Of a stretch of DNA of 64,000 nucleotides, positions 25,598 through 34,893 are shown piece after piece. The DNA comes from UBA4582 sp965657335 (GTDB lineage Bacteria > Pseudomonadota > Gammaproteobacteria > Pseudomonadales > Azotimanducaceae). Location: assembly GCA_965657335.1 (NCBI GenBank), contig CBFHOH010000025.1:3623-67622 (forward strand), written 5' to 3'. Within the stretch, counting starts at the first letter, position 1. Each line of letters starts with the position of its first letter. The position numbers and the translations under genes are program-made. The notes below the pieces were generated by a model that made no database searches, was not told the DNA's origin, and saw only the letters and a program-made list of their open reading frames with translations.

Positions 25598-26948
25598 CAA
25601 GGTCTTTACTTGCCTCCTCGTTGACAAGGTTCACAAGCTCTCCAGGGTCATCATTCATATTGAACAGTTCACACGGCGTCTGGTCTTTTAAGTTCATGGT
25701 CAAGCGGTGGCTGGCGTTACGCATACCTGCAAAATTACCAATTCTTGAAAAGAGAAATTCACGACCCTTTATCGGTTTTTCGACAGCAGCAAGAACAGAT
25801 TGCCCATGGCAACCTTCAGGCGGCTCCGCGCCACCAATGTCTGCCAGTGTTGCGGTGACATCGGTCAGTTCTACTAGCGCGTCCTCCGTGCGTGCTTGCG
25901 CGCCGCCGGGTGGACGAATGATCAGAGGTACCTGAACTGCGCCGTTATAGAAATTCATTTTGGCCCAAAGTTTATGCTCTCCCAGCATTTCACCGTGATC
26001 ACTCGTGTAGACAATCCATGTGTTGTCCAATTGGCCTAATTCTTTTAGCGTGGCCAAGACCTTTCCAACTTTCTGGTCTACCAATGAGACCATGCCAAGA
26101 TATTGTCGAATACCAGCTTCGACAAAGTCATGATCCATCATTTGCGTTTGGGAGTGTTTCGACAAAACCGCGAGGTATTTTTCCCAACCGGATGTTTTTG
26201 CCTCGGGAGGGTTGAGTGGTGGTACATCAATGTTGGCGTTCGCGTAGTATTCCGACCATACCGGGTCTGCGATGAGCGGGACATGTGGTTGCACAAAAGC
26301 GAGCTTGAGCATAAACGGTTTTTCTGTAGACCGTTGCCTTAACCATTGGTTTGTTTCATCGGCGAGAAAGCTGCTCAAGTCAAGTTCCTGCGGCAATACG
26401 CTGGTTTGGCCTCGCCAGTGCTCAGGGGTCAGTCTGAATGCACTTTTGATTTGAGCACGGTAATCATCAAGTTTGCCGTGCTGCGCAAGATGTTCAGTGT
26501 AGGGCGTAGTCAAACGAGAAGATGTATGGAGGTACTTGTCGTATTCCTCCATCACATAGTCCCAACCGAAAGACTGCACAAAACCCTCCTGCGAGCGCAT
26601 GTCGATATTTCCGCCATCCTTTGGTGGTTGGTAAGACTCGTGGTAATGGGTCTTGCCGATCGTGGCAGTCTCATAGCCAGCACCCTGTAGTTGCTTCATC
26701 ACCGTAGGCCACTCAGGGTTGAATCCACCATCGTTTGAAATAACGTCGAGCTCGTGCGGATATCGACCCGTGATTACGCTTGCACGGGAAGGTTGGCAAA
26801 TGGGACTTTGACACCAGGTTTTGGTGAAGCGAACACCTTCGTTGGCGATCGCGTCGATGTTAGGTGTCTGGACGATGGGATGTCCGGCACAACCCATAAT
26901 GTTGTGTCGGTGTTGGTCCGCAAAGATAAAAAGAATATTTGGCTTCAT
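25554..26948 (-). CDS. Sulfatase (type I, formylglycine-dependent)
   Basis: A 464-residue sulfatase/alkaline phosphatase-fold enzyme. The active-site signature Cys51-Q-P-S-R, followed by ASVITGRYP, is the C-x-P-S-R motif that is converted to formylglycine. Metal-binding positions are Asp11 (FADQHR) and DHGEMLGEHKLW later. There is no signal peptide, so it seems cytoplasmic and would act on a small imported sulfate ester or choline-sulfate-like compound. GGAA precedes the ATG at 26948. It stands alone between the molybdoenzyme and a nitroreductase. A maturase (FGE or AtsB) is not in the window. Confidence 0.88.
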   Translation of the reverse strand: MKPNILFIFADQHRHNIMGCAGHPIVQTPNIDAIANEGVRFTKTWCQSPICQPSRASVITGRYPHELDVISNDGGFNPEWPTVMKQLQGAGYETATIGKTHYHESYQPPKDGGNIDMRSQEGFVQSFGWDYVMEEYDKYLHTSSRLTTPYTEHLAQHGKLDDYRAQIKSAFRLTPEHWRGQTSVLPQELDLSSFLADETNQWLRQRSTEKPFMLKLAFVQPHVPLIADPVWSEYYANANIDVPPLNPPEAKTSGWEKYLAVLSKHSQTQMMDHDFVEAGIRQYLGMVSLVDQKVGKVLATLKELGQLDNTWIVYTSDHGEMLGEHKLWAKMNFYNGAVQVPLIIRPPGGAQARTEDALVELTDVTATLADIGGAEPPEGCHGQSVLAAVEKPIKGREFLFSRIGNFAGMRNASHRLTMNLKDQTPCELFNMNDDPGELVNLVNEEASKDLVSELAIRLKAHLAD

Positions 26949-27146
26949 AATATTTTCCAGATTTCGATACGCTCGCTACTACAGCACACATCACTAGAGA
27001 AGTTCAATCAGCGAGTAATGAAGATCTCTGGCAGTTAAAAAATATCATCGCTAATTATCTAGAGGTGGATTCTGTCTGACGGGGCTGATGGAAAACTTGA
27101 CATAAACCAGTTACATTGCGCCTTTGATTTACAGAGCCCTGGTAAT

Positions 27147-27830
27147 ATGACGAACAACGAAACAGCAAACGCATTTGATGCGTTAGTGCGGGAAAGGCGT
27201 TCAATTCGCGGTTTTCTCGACAAGCAAGTGCCAGAAGAAACGCTAAAGCAGATTTTTGACACCGCGCGTTGGACACCCTCGGGTACCAATGTCCAGCCGT
27301 GGGAAGTCTGTGTCGCTTCTGGCAACACCCTCGAGCAAATCCGTCAGGGATATATCAGCGGGTTCGATGAGGGCGTCAAAGTAGTAACGGATCATCAGGC
27401 TGATGGCCGCACGGGTGCGCCTTGGAAAGAGAGAAAGCGAAGTTGCGCGCGGGCACTATATCAGTCAATGGATATTGAATGGGAAGACAAAGCCGGGCGA
27501 GGCTATGCAGCCAGGCGCAACTATGAGTTTTTCGATGCGCCCCATGCTGTATTTTTGGGGATACATGATGTTTTTGGTACCCAAAGTGCATGTGATGTCG
27601 GAATGTATGCGCAAACGTTAATGCTGGCAATGACGAGTCACGGGTTGGCTTCCTGCGCGCAGGGAACGTTGAGAAATTATCCTAATCTAGTGCGCGAGGT
27701 GTTTGGTCTTGACCCGGAGGTCAAGATTCTGTTCGGCATCAGTTTTGGTTACGAGGATCAGGAAGCCAAGGTCAATACGGCTCGTACCGATCGTGCACCG
27801 CTGGAAGAGACGGTGCAGTTTCTCCGTTAG
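27147..27830 (+). CDS. Nitroreductase family flavoprotein
   Basis: A 227-residue FMN oxidoreductase of the nitroreductase family: VRERRSIRGFLDKQVPEETLKQIFDTARWTPSGTNVQPWEV (about 14-54) contains the usual FMN-binding Arg and Ser positions, and GLASCAQGTLRNYPNLVREVFGL and GISFGYED are in the C-terminal half. Such enzymes reduce nitroaromatics, quinones or flavins using NAD(P)H. It is divergent from the sulfatase gene and convergent with the TPR lipoprotein gene. It might supply reduced flavin to a monooxygenase, but nothing in the position proves this. Confidence 0.87.
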   Translation: MTNNETANAFDALVRERRSIRGFLDKQVPEETLKQIFDTARWTPSGTNVQPWEVCVASGNTLEQIRQGYISGFDEGVKVVTDHQADGRTGAPWKERKRSCARALYQSMDIEWEDKAGRGYAARRNYEFFDAPHAVFLGIHDVFGTQSACDVGMYAQTLMLAMTSHGLASCAQGTLRNYPNLVREVFGLDPEVKILFGISFGYEDQEAKVNTARTDRAPLEETVQFLR

Positions 27831-27870
27831 AACTCAAACAAACTCCCATAACCCCAAAAGATAAGCGGGA

Positions 27871-29601
27871 CTAGATCGCTGCGATCATCTTGCGCACTTC
27901 ATCCAGTGAAGGGCGCGAGGAAACAGCGCCCTCTGTGTTTTTGAGCAGCATGTTAAAATACTTCTGTGCGACTTTGGTATCACCCATGTCAAAGGCGGTT
28001 TTGCCAGCACCATAGATACTGTTGTATCTACCGGGTGTTCTCACTAGTGCGAGTTTGTAGGCCGCATGTGCGTCAGCAGTACGTGATTGATCCAATAGCA
28101 TGTCGGCATACAGTTCTTCTGCTGGCAACATATCGCCGGGGCCTGACGCTGAGTTTTCGGTCAGGGCGTCTCTGTCAGAAGCCTCTTTCATCATCGAAAG
28201 TGCGTTCTGCGTTTTTCCACTCGCGTATTGTTGCCATGCCTTTACGGTCAACACTTGTACATCTATTTTGTCTTTGCTTTTTGCCAGGGGCTTGATGCCC
28301 GCCATGTTTTCGCCCATTTGAGACAGAATTTCAATATCTTCATTGGCTTCATCTGGACGCCCTAAACGTGAAAACGCGAGCGCTCGGGCGAAATGGGTGT
28401 TGCTTACCTCCCTGTCATGTTCATCTGCCCAAGGGAAGTGGGCTGGCATGCGCGGTGCCAGCGTGATGGCTGACGTCCAGTCTTTGCGTTCAAGGACATA
28501 TCTGACCGGAATAGCGGCATAGGCGAATGAAATTGCACTGCGACCAGCTCTTTCAAATTCGGGAATATCGAGCGCAAACATCTCTTTCTGTATCCGTGCG
28601 GCGGAGGCGTCATCCCCTTTTTGCAAATGTGCATACATCAAATAATCCATCGCATGGGGATAGTGGCTGTTTACCGCGCCGTTAGCGACGCATAATTCGA
28701 TGGCTGAATCTGCAGAAACGTCGTTCCACTTAATTGCCTTGCTCCATTCACCGAGCCTCGTGTAGGTATGTGTCAACATATGTGAGGCATGGGGAACTGC
28801 TGGCGTTATTTCACCATAATGGTCGGCAGTCTTAAGTGCTTTGCCGGCGAGGTTGGCGGTATCAAATGCGTGAATGACGTAATGATGTCCACCAGGGTGA
28901 TTAGACGATTCTGTCAGAATGTCCAATGCAAGCTGTCCTGCCTCTTCTCTGTCATCGTCACTGCTAGCGATTGCGATTTTGAACAAAGCATTAAACGCTT
29001 TTGCGTCCATATCGGCTGGCATGCTCGTGGATATCTCGTCCCACACGCGAGACATATTTACGTAGCCTTCTTTCATCGTCTGGTTAGGACCGCCGGTATA
29101 AAAGGCTTCCGCAGTTTTAAAATATCGTTTTTCTCGCGGCGTTGTGTCGGTAATTGCTTGTGCTTTTTTCGTTAGCTCAAGTCCCCGTGAATAGTCCTCT
29201 GCGTTAAGATTATCGCGCCACAATGGATGGATCTGGGTCATGGCTTGACCCCAGTAAGCCATCGCGCAGTTTGGATCAGCGTCATCGGCCATGGAAAAAA
29301 CAAATTGTGCTTCTCGATACATCATGTTGTGCATCAGTGCGACACCACGCTCGACGAGGGCGCCAGCTTCCGTGCTGCAAGAGCTTGGGAAGTCGATATC
29401 CCCAACGGGTGTTGTAAGCAAGTCAAATTTCGGTCCATTCGATGCATTCACGGTGGGTTTCGAAGGGTTAGCTGTGATGCCTTCGTCGGTCGTTTGCAGC
29501 GCTGCCGTTGTCTGTTCAACAGTGTTTGCGTCATTATTTGGGCTACAGCCTAGGATGAGGCCGATGCTGCAAAGGGCAGTGAGTAACCAAAGCTTGTTCA
29601 T
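27871..29601 (-). CDS. TPR-containing lipoprotein
   Basis: A 576-residue exported lipoprotein: the signal sequence ends in a lipobox, LILGC, with Cys19 as the lipidated residue. The rest is helical with repeated 34-residue-like TPR units (for example ALVERGVALMHNMMYREAQFVF and AYWGQAMTQIHPLWRDN). Conserved His-rich segments occur in the middle (HPGGHHYVIHAFD, HASHMLTHTYTRLG, SHYPHAMDYL), a pattern I recall in other long TPR proteins of marine bacteria and which could bind a metal. It lies 55 bases downstream of an SCO1 gene on the same strand, which suggests a common role in copper or redox handling. Confidence 0.75.
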   Translation of the reverse strand: MNKLWLLTALCSIGLILGCSPNNDANTVEQTTAALQTTDEGITANPSKPTVNASNGPKFDLLTTPVGDIDFPSSCSTEAGALVERGVALMHNMMYREAQFVFSMADDADPNCAMAYWGQAMTQIHPLWRDNLNAEDYSRGLELTKKAQAITDTTPREKRYFKTAEAFYTGGPNQTMKEGYVNMSRVWDEISTSMPADMDAKAFNALFKIAIASSDDDREEAGQLALDILTESSNHPGGHHYVIHAFDTANLAGKALKTADHYGEITPAVPHASHMLTHTYTRLGEWSKAIKWNDVSADSAIELCVANGAVNSHYPHAMDYLMYAHLQKGDDASAARIQKEMFALDIPEFERAGRSAISFAYAAIPVRYVLERKDWTSAITLAPRMPAHFPWADEHDREVSNTHFARALAFSRLGRPDEANEDIEILSQMGENMAGIKPLAKSKDKIDVQVLTVKAWQQYASGKTQNALSMMKEASDRDALTENSASGPGDMLPAEELYADMLLDQSRTADAHAAYKLALVRTPGRYNSIYGAGKTAFDMGDTKVAQKYFNMLLKNTEGAVSSRPSLDEVRKMIAAI

Positions 29602-29656
29602 TTCCAGTCTCCGTATTGGTTAAGACATCGCTAGATGTGTGGATCGCACATGCGGG

Positions 29657-30241
29657 TTATCTAGCTAACGCCATTATTTGCTCAGCCATCTTCTCTGGTG
29701 GCAGGGCATGATTAAAGTGTTTGAGTAACTTTCCGTCTCTGCCCATGAAGTAGGTATAGGCGGTATGGTCTACCAAGTAATTAGCCGTATCATCAGATTT
29801 GGCTGAATAAACACGATATTTCGATTTGATATCTTTGACCTGATCAACGGTCCCGGTTAACCCGATAAGATTCTTGTGAAAATATTTAACGTACTGGGCC
29901 ATCAGCGCTACCGTGTCTCTTTCCGGATCGATGCTGATAAAAACCGGAGCGATGTCCTCAGCAATATCAGAGTCGACCATGCTAAGTGCCTTGCTCATGA
30001 TTTGCAGGTCCGTTGGGCACACGTCTGGGCAATAGGTGTAGCCAAAATAAACCAGCATATATTTACCCAGAAAGTCTTCATCGGTGACGGGTTTGTTGTG
30101 ATGGTTGATCAGACTGAAAGCGCCACCGATGGCTTTCTCGCTACGCTCGGCAAAGGTGGCGCTGCTTGATAAAAGCACCGTTAGCGCAAGTATTGCGCTT
30201 GCCAATATCGGTGCTGGATAATGATGGTGGCTGGGGTTCAT
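29657..30241 (-). CDS. SCO1/SenC copper chaperone family protein
   Basis: A 194-residue thioredoxin-fold protein with an N-terminal hydrophobic segment (about 8-30, anchor or signal). The copper site is intact: Cys71 and Cys75 in TYCPDVCPTD, and His159 in LVDHTAYTYF. SCO proteins deliver copper to the CuA centre of cytochrome oxidase or act as thiol-disulfide proteins outside the membrane. No oxidase subunits are nearby. It is upstream of the TPR lipoprotein on the same strand and 49 bases after the MFS stop. Confidence 0.9.
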   Translation of the reverse strand: MNPSHHHYPAPILASAILALTVLLSSSATFAERSEKAIGGAFSLINHHNKPVTDEDFLGKYMLVYFGYTYCPDVCPTDLQIMSKALSMVDSDIAEDIAPVFISIDPERDTVALMAQYVKYFHKNLIGLTGTVDQVKDIKSKYRVYSAKSDDTANYLVDHTAYTYFMGRDGKLLKHFNHALPPEKMAEQIMALAR

Positions 30242-30290
30242 AGTGATTTAATTATTTGTGCCTTTGACTTTACACCATACCACCAAAGAC

Positions 30291-31751
30291 TTAGGTATCC
30301 GAATTCGCGCTTGCGAGCTTTTCGACGATTTCTCGATGCTTTTGTCGGGTGAGCGAATATCGAAGGAACAAAACGACTGCGACCAAATTACAAATCGAGG
30401 TAAGTGGCCCCTGAAACAAGCCAAGATTGAAGATGATATCCGCTGGTACTTCGCCGGGTACGGCATTTTTGGGAAAAGCGATTAAGTCCAGCGCAATGCC
30501 GCCGATGACTGTGCCCAACGCTGAAGCAGCTTTGCCCGCGAATGCTCTGGCAGAATAAATGACACCCTCTTGTCGCTCTCCTGTCTTAAGTTCAAGCTCG
30601 TCTGAGATATCAGCAAACATGGAGTTGATGGTAATGAATACCACCGGCACAAGCACTGCAGATATGAAAGAAGAACCTATTAGTAGTGGCAGCAGAACGG
30701 GATTGCCGTTTTCTGGCAGAATCTCGAATAGCCGAAGTACGATCATCCAGTTAACGCTGATCAGCGAAATCGTTGTGCCCCCGGCTAAGCACCATTTTTT
30801 ATCGAACACGCGAACCATATAGGCCGCAAGTATTGAACCGACCGGTAGTCCCAGTAGTACGCCAATAGGGATGAGCCGCAGCTGATTAGTTTCCAGCCCC
30901 CAGAAGTGAATGCCCATGAATGGAGTGAAGGCGCCCTCAATCGACAAAACCAGTGTCAGCAGTAATAGTCCGAAAAAAATCGAGCGGTAGGAGGGGCTTG
31001 AAAACGCAGTGGTTAGTTCCTTGATCAACCTTCGTGGGCCAAGCGGTTGGGTTGCCGGTGAGCCGTTAGACAAATTAGGTATTTCACTGCGTGTGCCCCA
31101 GACGCACAACATGATCGCTGTGAAAGCGATGACCCCCGCCGATGCGGCCATTTTTGAATATCCGTCGGCGTAGTACATGCCGTTGGCCAGATTCTCCTGC
31201 GGCGGAAAGACGAAGGTGAGCATCGCAAAGTAGAAGCCGTAACCTGCGGCAGCGCCAAACAGCAGGCCGAACGAGAATAGTGAATTTCTGTCATTGTAGT
31301 CAGTGGCCATTTCCGCACCCAGTGCAAGATGTGGAATATGGTACAAGGTCAGAAAAGTCCTCACTGAAACGGCAAAGACCAGCACCCAGCCGAAGTAAAA
31401 CAACTCGCTCATGCCATCCGGTGGAAAAAATAGTAGAAACAACGTGATACCGAGTGGCGCGGCGGACGCAAACATAAACGGGTGGCGTCGACCCCAGCGA
31501 GATTGAAATCTATCAGAGACAGAGCCGGCGATCGGGTCGCTAATGGCGTCGAAAATGATCGCGACCGCAAGCGCGATCGAGGTTAATGTTGCGGAAACAC
31601 CCAGTATTTGATTGTAGTAAAACAGCAGAAATGAGTTGAACGCAGAGTTCTTGACGCCTTCACCAATTTGGCCAATTCCCCAGAATACTTTGAGTTTGGT
31701 TGGCAAAAAATGCCGGCTACGCGTTGATTGTTCTTGTGTTGCAGTTTGCAC
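30291..31751 (-). CDS. GPH-family (MFS) cation:glycoside symporter
   Basis: A 486-residue 12-helix carrier of the glycoside-pentoside-hexuronide:cation symporter family: FWGIGQIGEGVKNSAFNSFLLFYYNQILG at the start, and FDAISDPIAGSVSDRFQSRWGRRHPFM, where the Asp residues sit in the cation site. The start is GTG at 31751 with AAGAG upstream. A second GPH carrier of different sequence is at 62402. It is placed between the exported oxidase set and SCO1. The substrate may be a sugar or related compound, but this cannot be proved. Confidence 0.83.
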   Translation of the reverse strand: MQTATQEQSTRSRHFLPTKLKVFWGIGQIGEGVKNSAFNSFLLFYYNQILGVSATLTSIALAVAIIFDAISDPIAGSVSDRFQSRWGRRHPFMFASAAPLGITLFLLFFPPDGMSELFYFGWVLVFAVSVRTFLTLYHIPHLALGAEMATDYNDRNSLFSFGLLFGAAAGYGFYFAMLTFVFPPQENLANGMYYADGYSKMAASAGVIAFTAIMLCVWGTRSEIPNLSNGSPATQPLGPRRLIKELTTAFSSPSYRSIFFGLLLLTLVLSIEGAFTPFMGIHFWGLETNQLRLIPIGVLLGLPVGSILAAYMVRVFDKKWCLAGGTTISLISVNWMIVLRLFEILPENGNPVLLPLLIGSSFISAVLVPVVFITINSMFADISDELELKTGERQEGVIYSARAFAGKAASALGTVIGGIALDLIAFPKNAVPGEVPADIIFNLGLFQGPLTSICNLVAVVLFLRYSLTRQKHREIVEKLASANSDT

Positions 31752-31815
31752 TAATTGCTCTTGAGAGAGATAGGTTAGTTACTCTACCAGCTAAAGCGCA
31801 ACGATGGATTTATTT

Positions 31816-33081
31816 TTAGCCTGTTTGCTGAAACACGGGCCATTGATCTACCAGCTCGCCATCTTTCATAACGGCAAGATCTCCAAACTGCAACATGACA
31901 TGTTCACTCTGGGTGGGACGCAAAAACATATAGTCGTCCACTTGCAAATTGACTGACCTCGAACCCATCATCGGTTGCTGATTGGTGCTGTGATACATCC
32001 AGTCCTGTATGCCGGGAGGCGAAACTACACCTGCTTTCCAGTACCCGCCGTAAATGAAATAGACCTGCGCTGTGTTCGGATTCCAGAACGGTAACAAGTC
32101 AGAAAATGCAGGATCGCCCGGAATGGTAAGCTTGTCGTAGTGTTTCAAAATAGGCGTGGCGATAAAGAAAGCCGCCTGCTGTCTTGCTAGGTGCGCAGTA
32201 TCAAAATCTGATGGTTTTACAATGCCCGAGCCGGCGGAAAGATCATTGAGCAACTTATCGTGCTCATACAGCCTTATAGTGTGGCTGCCTGCACCATTGA
32301 TGGTGAGCGTGGCAGGGTCCAGTCCATGTTGCTTGATCTGATCGATTTGTGCTGCGTAAATTTGCAGCACCTTGCGCATTGCGGGGTGACTGTAAGAATC
32401 TGCAACACCGGCAAGATGGGGTTCGTAGCCCATGAATCCGGCAAATTCTAGATATTCAGGATTTGCTAATGTGGTTTCGAGTGCCTTACTGCTAGCCTCA
32501 ACGCTAGCAAAACCGCCACGATGCAAACCAACGTCCAATTCAAAATTGACACGCATTTTGACACCTAGATTTTTTGCAAGTGCAAGATATTGTGCCAGCC
32601 GGTCCTCGGAATCGATAAGCCATTGCACTTGTGCTGCCGCGTTGAAGCGTGGGTTTTTTAACTTGGCGTAAAAGGTGCGAACGGCAGCGACGGGCATTGG
32701 CTTACCCATGAGCACATCACTGTCGGTAATTTTTTCAGCGATAACATTCAGGAAAGGTTGGTGAAATACCATCAGTGCGCGGGTATTTGCGCGTTGCATG
32801 ATGTGTTGCAACAGGGGCACCGATGGCAATGACTTCACCACAATACGATAGGTTCTCGGAGACTCGAAACCCGCGGTAAGGGTATCAATGTTGCTATTGG
32901 CCCGGTCAAGATCGAGCACCATGATAGGGCGCCCCGGGCCCTGTGATTTTAATAGCGCATTCATGCTTGCAAAGTACTGATTATGCGGCCCGCCGAGATC
33001 ACCGGGTTTCCATAATGCAGCACCTGAGAGTCCAGCACCGGCAATCGCTGCTGAACCCCATAACAACGTTCGGCGTTTCAT
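31816..33081 (-). CDS. Tat-exported alanine-racemase-fold PLP protein (DSD1/D-threonine aldolase-like)
   Basis: A 421-residue protein with a Tat-like signal, MKRRTLLWGSAAIAGAGLSG, followed by an alanine racemase N-terminal barrel as in D-threonine aldolase and D-serine dehydratase. Lys83 in YRIVVKSLPSVP is the likely PLP lysine; FELDVGLHRGG and FMGYEPHLAG are further barrel motifs. Tat export would carry the folded, cofactor-loaded protein to the periplasm. It is the third gene of a unit with a Tat-exported FAD oxidase and a cytochrome c lipoprotein (37 bases from the oxidase gene). Reaction unknown: an aldolase, dehydratase or racemase on an extracellular amino compound. Confidence 0.78.
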   Translation of the reverse strand: MKRRTLLWGSAAIAGAGLSGAALWKPGDLGGPHNQYFASMNALLKSQGPGRPIMVLDLDRANSNIDTLTAGFESPRTYRIVVKSLPSVPLLQHIMQRANTRALMVFHQPFLNVIAEKITDSDVLMGKPMPVAAVRTFYAKLKNPRFNAAAQVQWLIDSEDRLAQYLALAKNLGVKMRVNFELDVGLHRGGFASVEASSKALETTLANPEYLEFAGFMGYEPHLAGVADSYSHPAMRKVLQIYAAQIDQIKQHGLDPATLTINGAGSHTIRLYEHDKLLNDLSAGSGIVKPSDFDTAHLARQQAAFFIATPILKHYDKLTIPGDPAFSDLLPFWNPNTAQVYFIYGGYWKAGVVSPPGIQDWMYHSTNQQPMMGSRSVNLQVDDYMFLRPTQSEHVMLQFGDLAVMKDGELVDQWPVFQQTG

Positions 33082-33118
33082 AGGCTTGTCCCTTGCTTTT
33101 ACCTGTTTTGCAATTTAG

Positions 33119-34480
33119 TTAAAGAAACAGTTTTTTCAAGTGTGCATTCAGCATGCGGCCGTCAGGATCTAGCTCTGCTCGAATTTTTCTGAAGTCCTCA
33201 AATCTTGGATACAGTTTCGTCAGTTGTTCTCGGCCTAGCGAGTGCACTTTCCCCCAGTGGGGACGGCCTCCGTACTTCCAAAATATAGGCTCGGCAATGT
33301 CAAAGTATGTTTTATAGTCATACCCGGCTTGTTGGTGAATAGAAATTGCTGCAAAGTCCTCGTGACCTGAATGCATGCCAAGCCAGGTTTCGTCGCCTTG
33401 AACGTAGCGATACTCCAATGGGTAAACGACGTCAATCTCTTGCTCCATGACGGCAGTGAGTATCTCACGCAAACAGGCAGTGCCGTTTCTTAAAGGTACG
33501 GCATATTCCATCTCGTTAAATCGGTTATGGCGAAGATTGGAAAGGACCTTATACGACGGGCCTACTTTTGTTTCCGGTTCGAGCATGCCCACCACGCTAT
33601 CTACCAAGGGCTTGCGTAGCATGGCGGGTGTACTCATCCAAAGGTCTACGATGTCCCTGAATTGCTGGTCAGCACCAGGGTCGACCGGAGGCATCAAGTC
33701 TGGCTCATTTGTCTCATTTATCGACAGACTCATGGTGTAGTCTGAGTAGAGAAATGGAAATAACTCATGGTGACGATTTGACGCAGCGTCGGCATCGAAA
33801 GTATCTAGGGCATCCTCAAGTGTCTTTACTGTCGTGACCGCTTTCAAGCGATAAGCGGGGCGCGTTTTAGTTGTTATCTGGCTGATGACACCTAATGCGC
33901 CCAGGCTGACGCGCGCGGCTTCGAAAAGATCGCTGCCAGAATCCGCATCAAGGTCAAGCGTCTCGCCTGTCGGGGTAATAAGTCTTAGTGCTCGGACGTA
34001 ATCTGATAAACCACCGAGCGAAATGCCTGTGCCGTGTGTCGCCGTGGAGATTGCCCCTGCAAATGTTTGACGGTCGATGTCTGGCATATTGATCATGGCG
34101 CGCCCGACTTGGTTAAGCGGTTCGCCAAGGTCAGCCAACATGGTACCGGCTCCGAAGGTGGCCTCACCGTTTTTTTCGTCATAACCCAACAAGCCGCGCA
34201 GTTGGTCAATGACGATAATATGTCCATCTGTGGGTATCAGAGGCGAAAATGAATGACCAGAGCCCACAGGACGCAGGGCGCCGGATGTTGATTGGATATA
34301 GTCGATAAGTGCAGCCTCATTCTTCGGGGCGACTCTGCCAGCGGGTATGCAGGATAGTTCGCCGGACCAGTTGTACCATGGCGTCGAGCCTGCCGGCTTT
34401 GTGTTGTCGGAGAATGCCCAAGTTGAGCCAAAGAGCCCCGCCATGGCAGAGCCGGTGAGAAACTTTCTGCGACTGATCAT
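33119..34480 (-). CDS. Tat-exported FAD-linked lactone oxidase (L-gulonolactone/D-arabinono-lactone oxidase type)
   Basis: A 453-residue flavoprotein with a clear Tat signal, SRRKFLTGSAMAGLFGS. The PCMH-type FAD domain has RPVGSGHSFSP, with His76 at the position that is covalently flavinylated in this family, and AGAISTATHGTG. The C-terminal ALO domain ends in HWGKVHSLGREQLTKLYPRFEDFRKIR. It would oxidise an aldonolactone or sugar alcohol in the periplasm and may pass electrons to the cytochrome c lipoprotein, whose gene overlaps its start by four bases (ATGA). Substrate not determinable. Confidence 0.87.
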   Translation of the reverse strand: MISRRKFLTGSAMAGLFGSTWAFSDNTKPAGSTPWYNWSGELSCIPAGRVAPKNEAALIDYIQSTSGALRPVGSGHSFSPLIPTDGHIIVIDQLRGLLGYDEKNGEATFGAGTMLADLGEPLNQVGRAMINMPDIDRQTFAGAISTATHGTGISLGGLSDYVRALRLITPTGETLDLDADSGSDLFEAARVSLGALGVISQITTKTRPAYRLKAVTTVKTLEDALDTFDADAASNRHHELFPFLYSDYTMSLSINETNEPDLMPPVDPGADQQFRDIVDLWMSTPAMLRKPLVDSVVGMLEPETKVGPSYKVLSNLRHNRFNEMEYAVPLRNGTACLREILTAVMEQEIDVVYPLEYRYVQGDETWLGMHSGHEDFAAISIHQQAGYDYKTYFDIAEPIFWKYGGRPHWGKVHSLGREQLTKLYPRFEDFRKIRAELDPDGRMLNAHLKKLFL

Positions 34481-34893
34481 TGCATCGCTTCCTTTCTTGT
34501 CGAAGACATGAATTCAATCATGGCAATAAAGTCAGATTTTTCGCATGACATACAGTAGCCAAGCGCTGGCATCATATTGACACCCTCAATCGTGTGTTTA
34601 AGTAGTGTTGCCTGACCCTTTTCAATTCTCGGTGCCCATTCTGCCTCATTGCCAATTCTAGGAGCGCCGGCTTGTCCTGCCACATGGCATTGGGCGCAAC
34701 TGCGTGACCACTTTTCGAGACGATCGGCTGAGAGTGCTGCGTTGCTTGTTTGAGTGACTGCGACTGTCGAACTGACAGGTTCGTCCACTTTACCCTCTGA
34801 GCAGCCTTGTAGTAACCACGTGACAAGCGTCACCAGCACGATGCCGACAATGCGTCGGGTTTTGTTGCTCGCCAGTATCTTTTCCTCAGTCAC
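34477..34893 (-). CDS. Cytochrome c5-like lipoprotein
   Basis: A 138-residue lipoprotein with lipobox LLQGC (lipidated Cys31) and one haem site CAQCH at 66-70. MMPALGYC gives the distal Met, and the Cys pair CMSC resembles the second Cys pair of c5-type cytochromes. It starts at GTG 34893 with GAGAG upstream and overlaps the lactone oxidase start by four bases. As first gene of the unit it probably accepts electrons from the oxidase and passes them on to the respiratory chain. Confidence 0.87.
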   Translation of the reverse strand: MTEEKILASNKTRRIVGIVLVTLVTWLLQGCSEGKVDEPVSSTVAVTQTSNAALSADRLEKWSRSCAQCHVAGQAGAPRIGNEAEWAPRIEKGQATLLKHTIEGVNMMPALGYCMSCEKSDFIAMIEFMSSTRKEAMQ

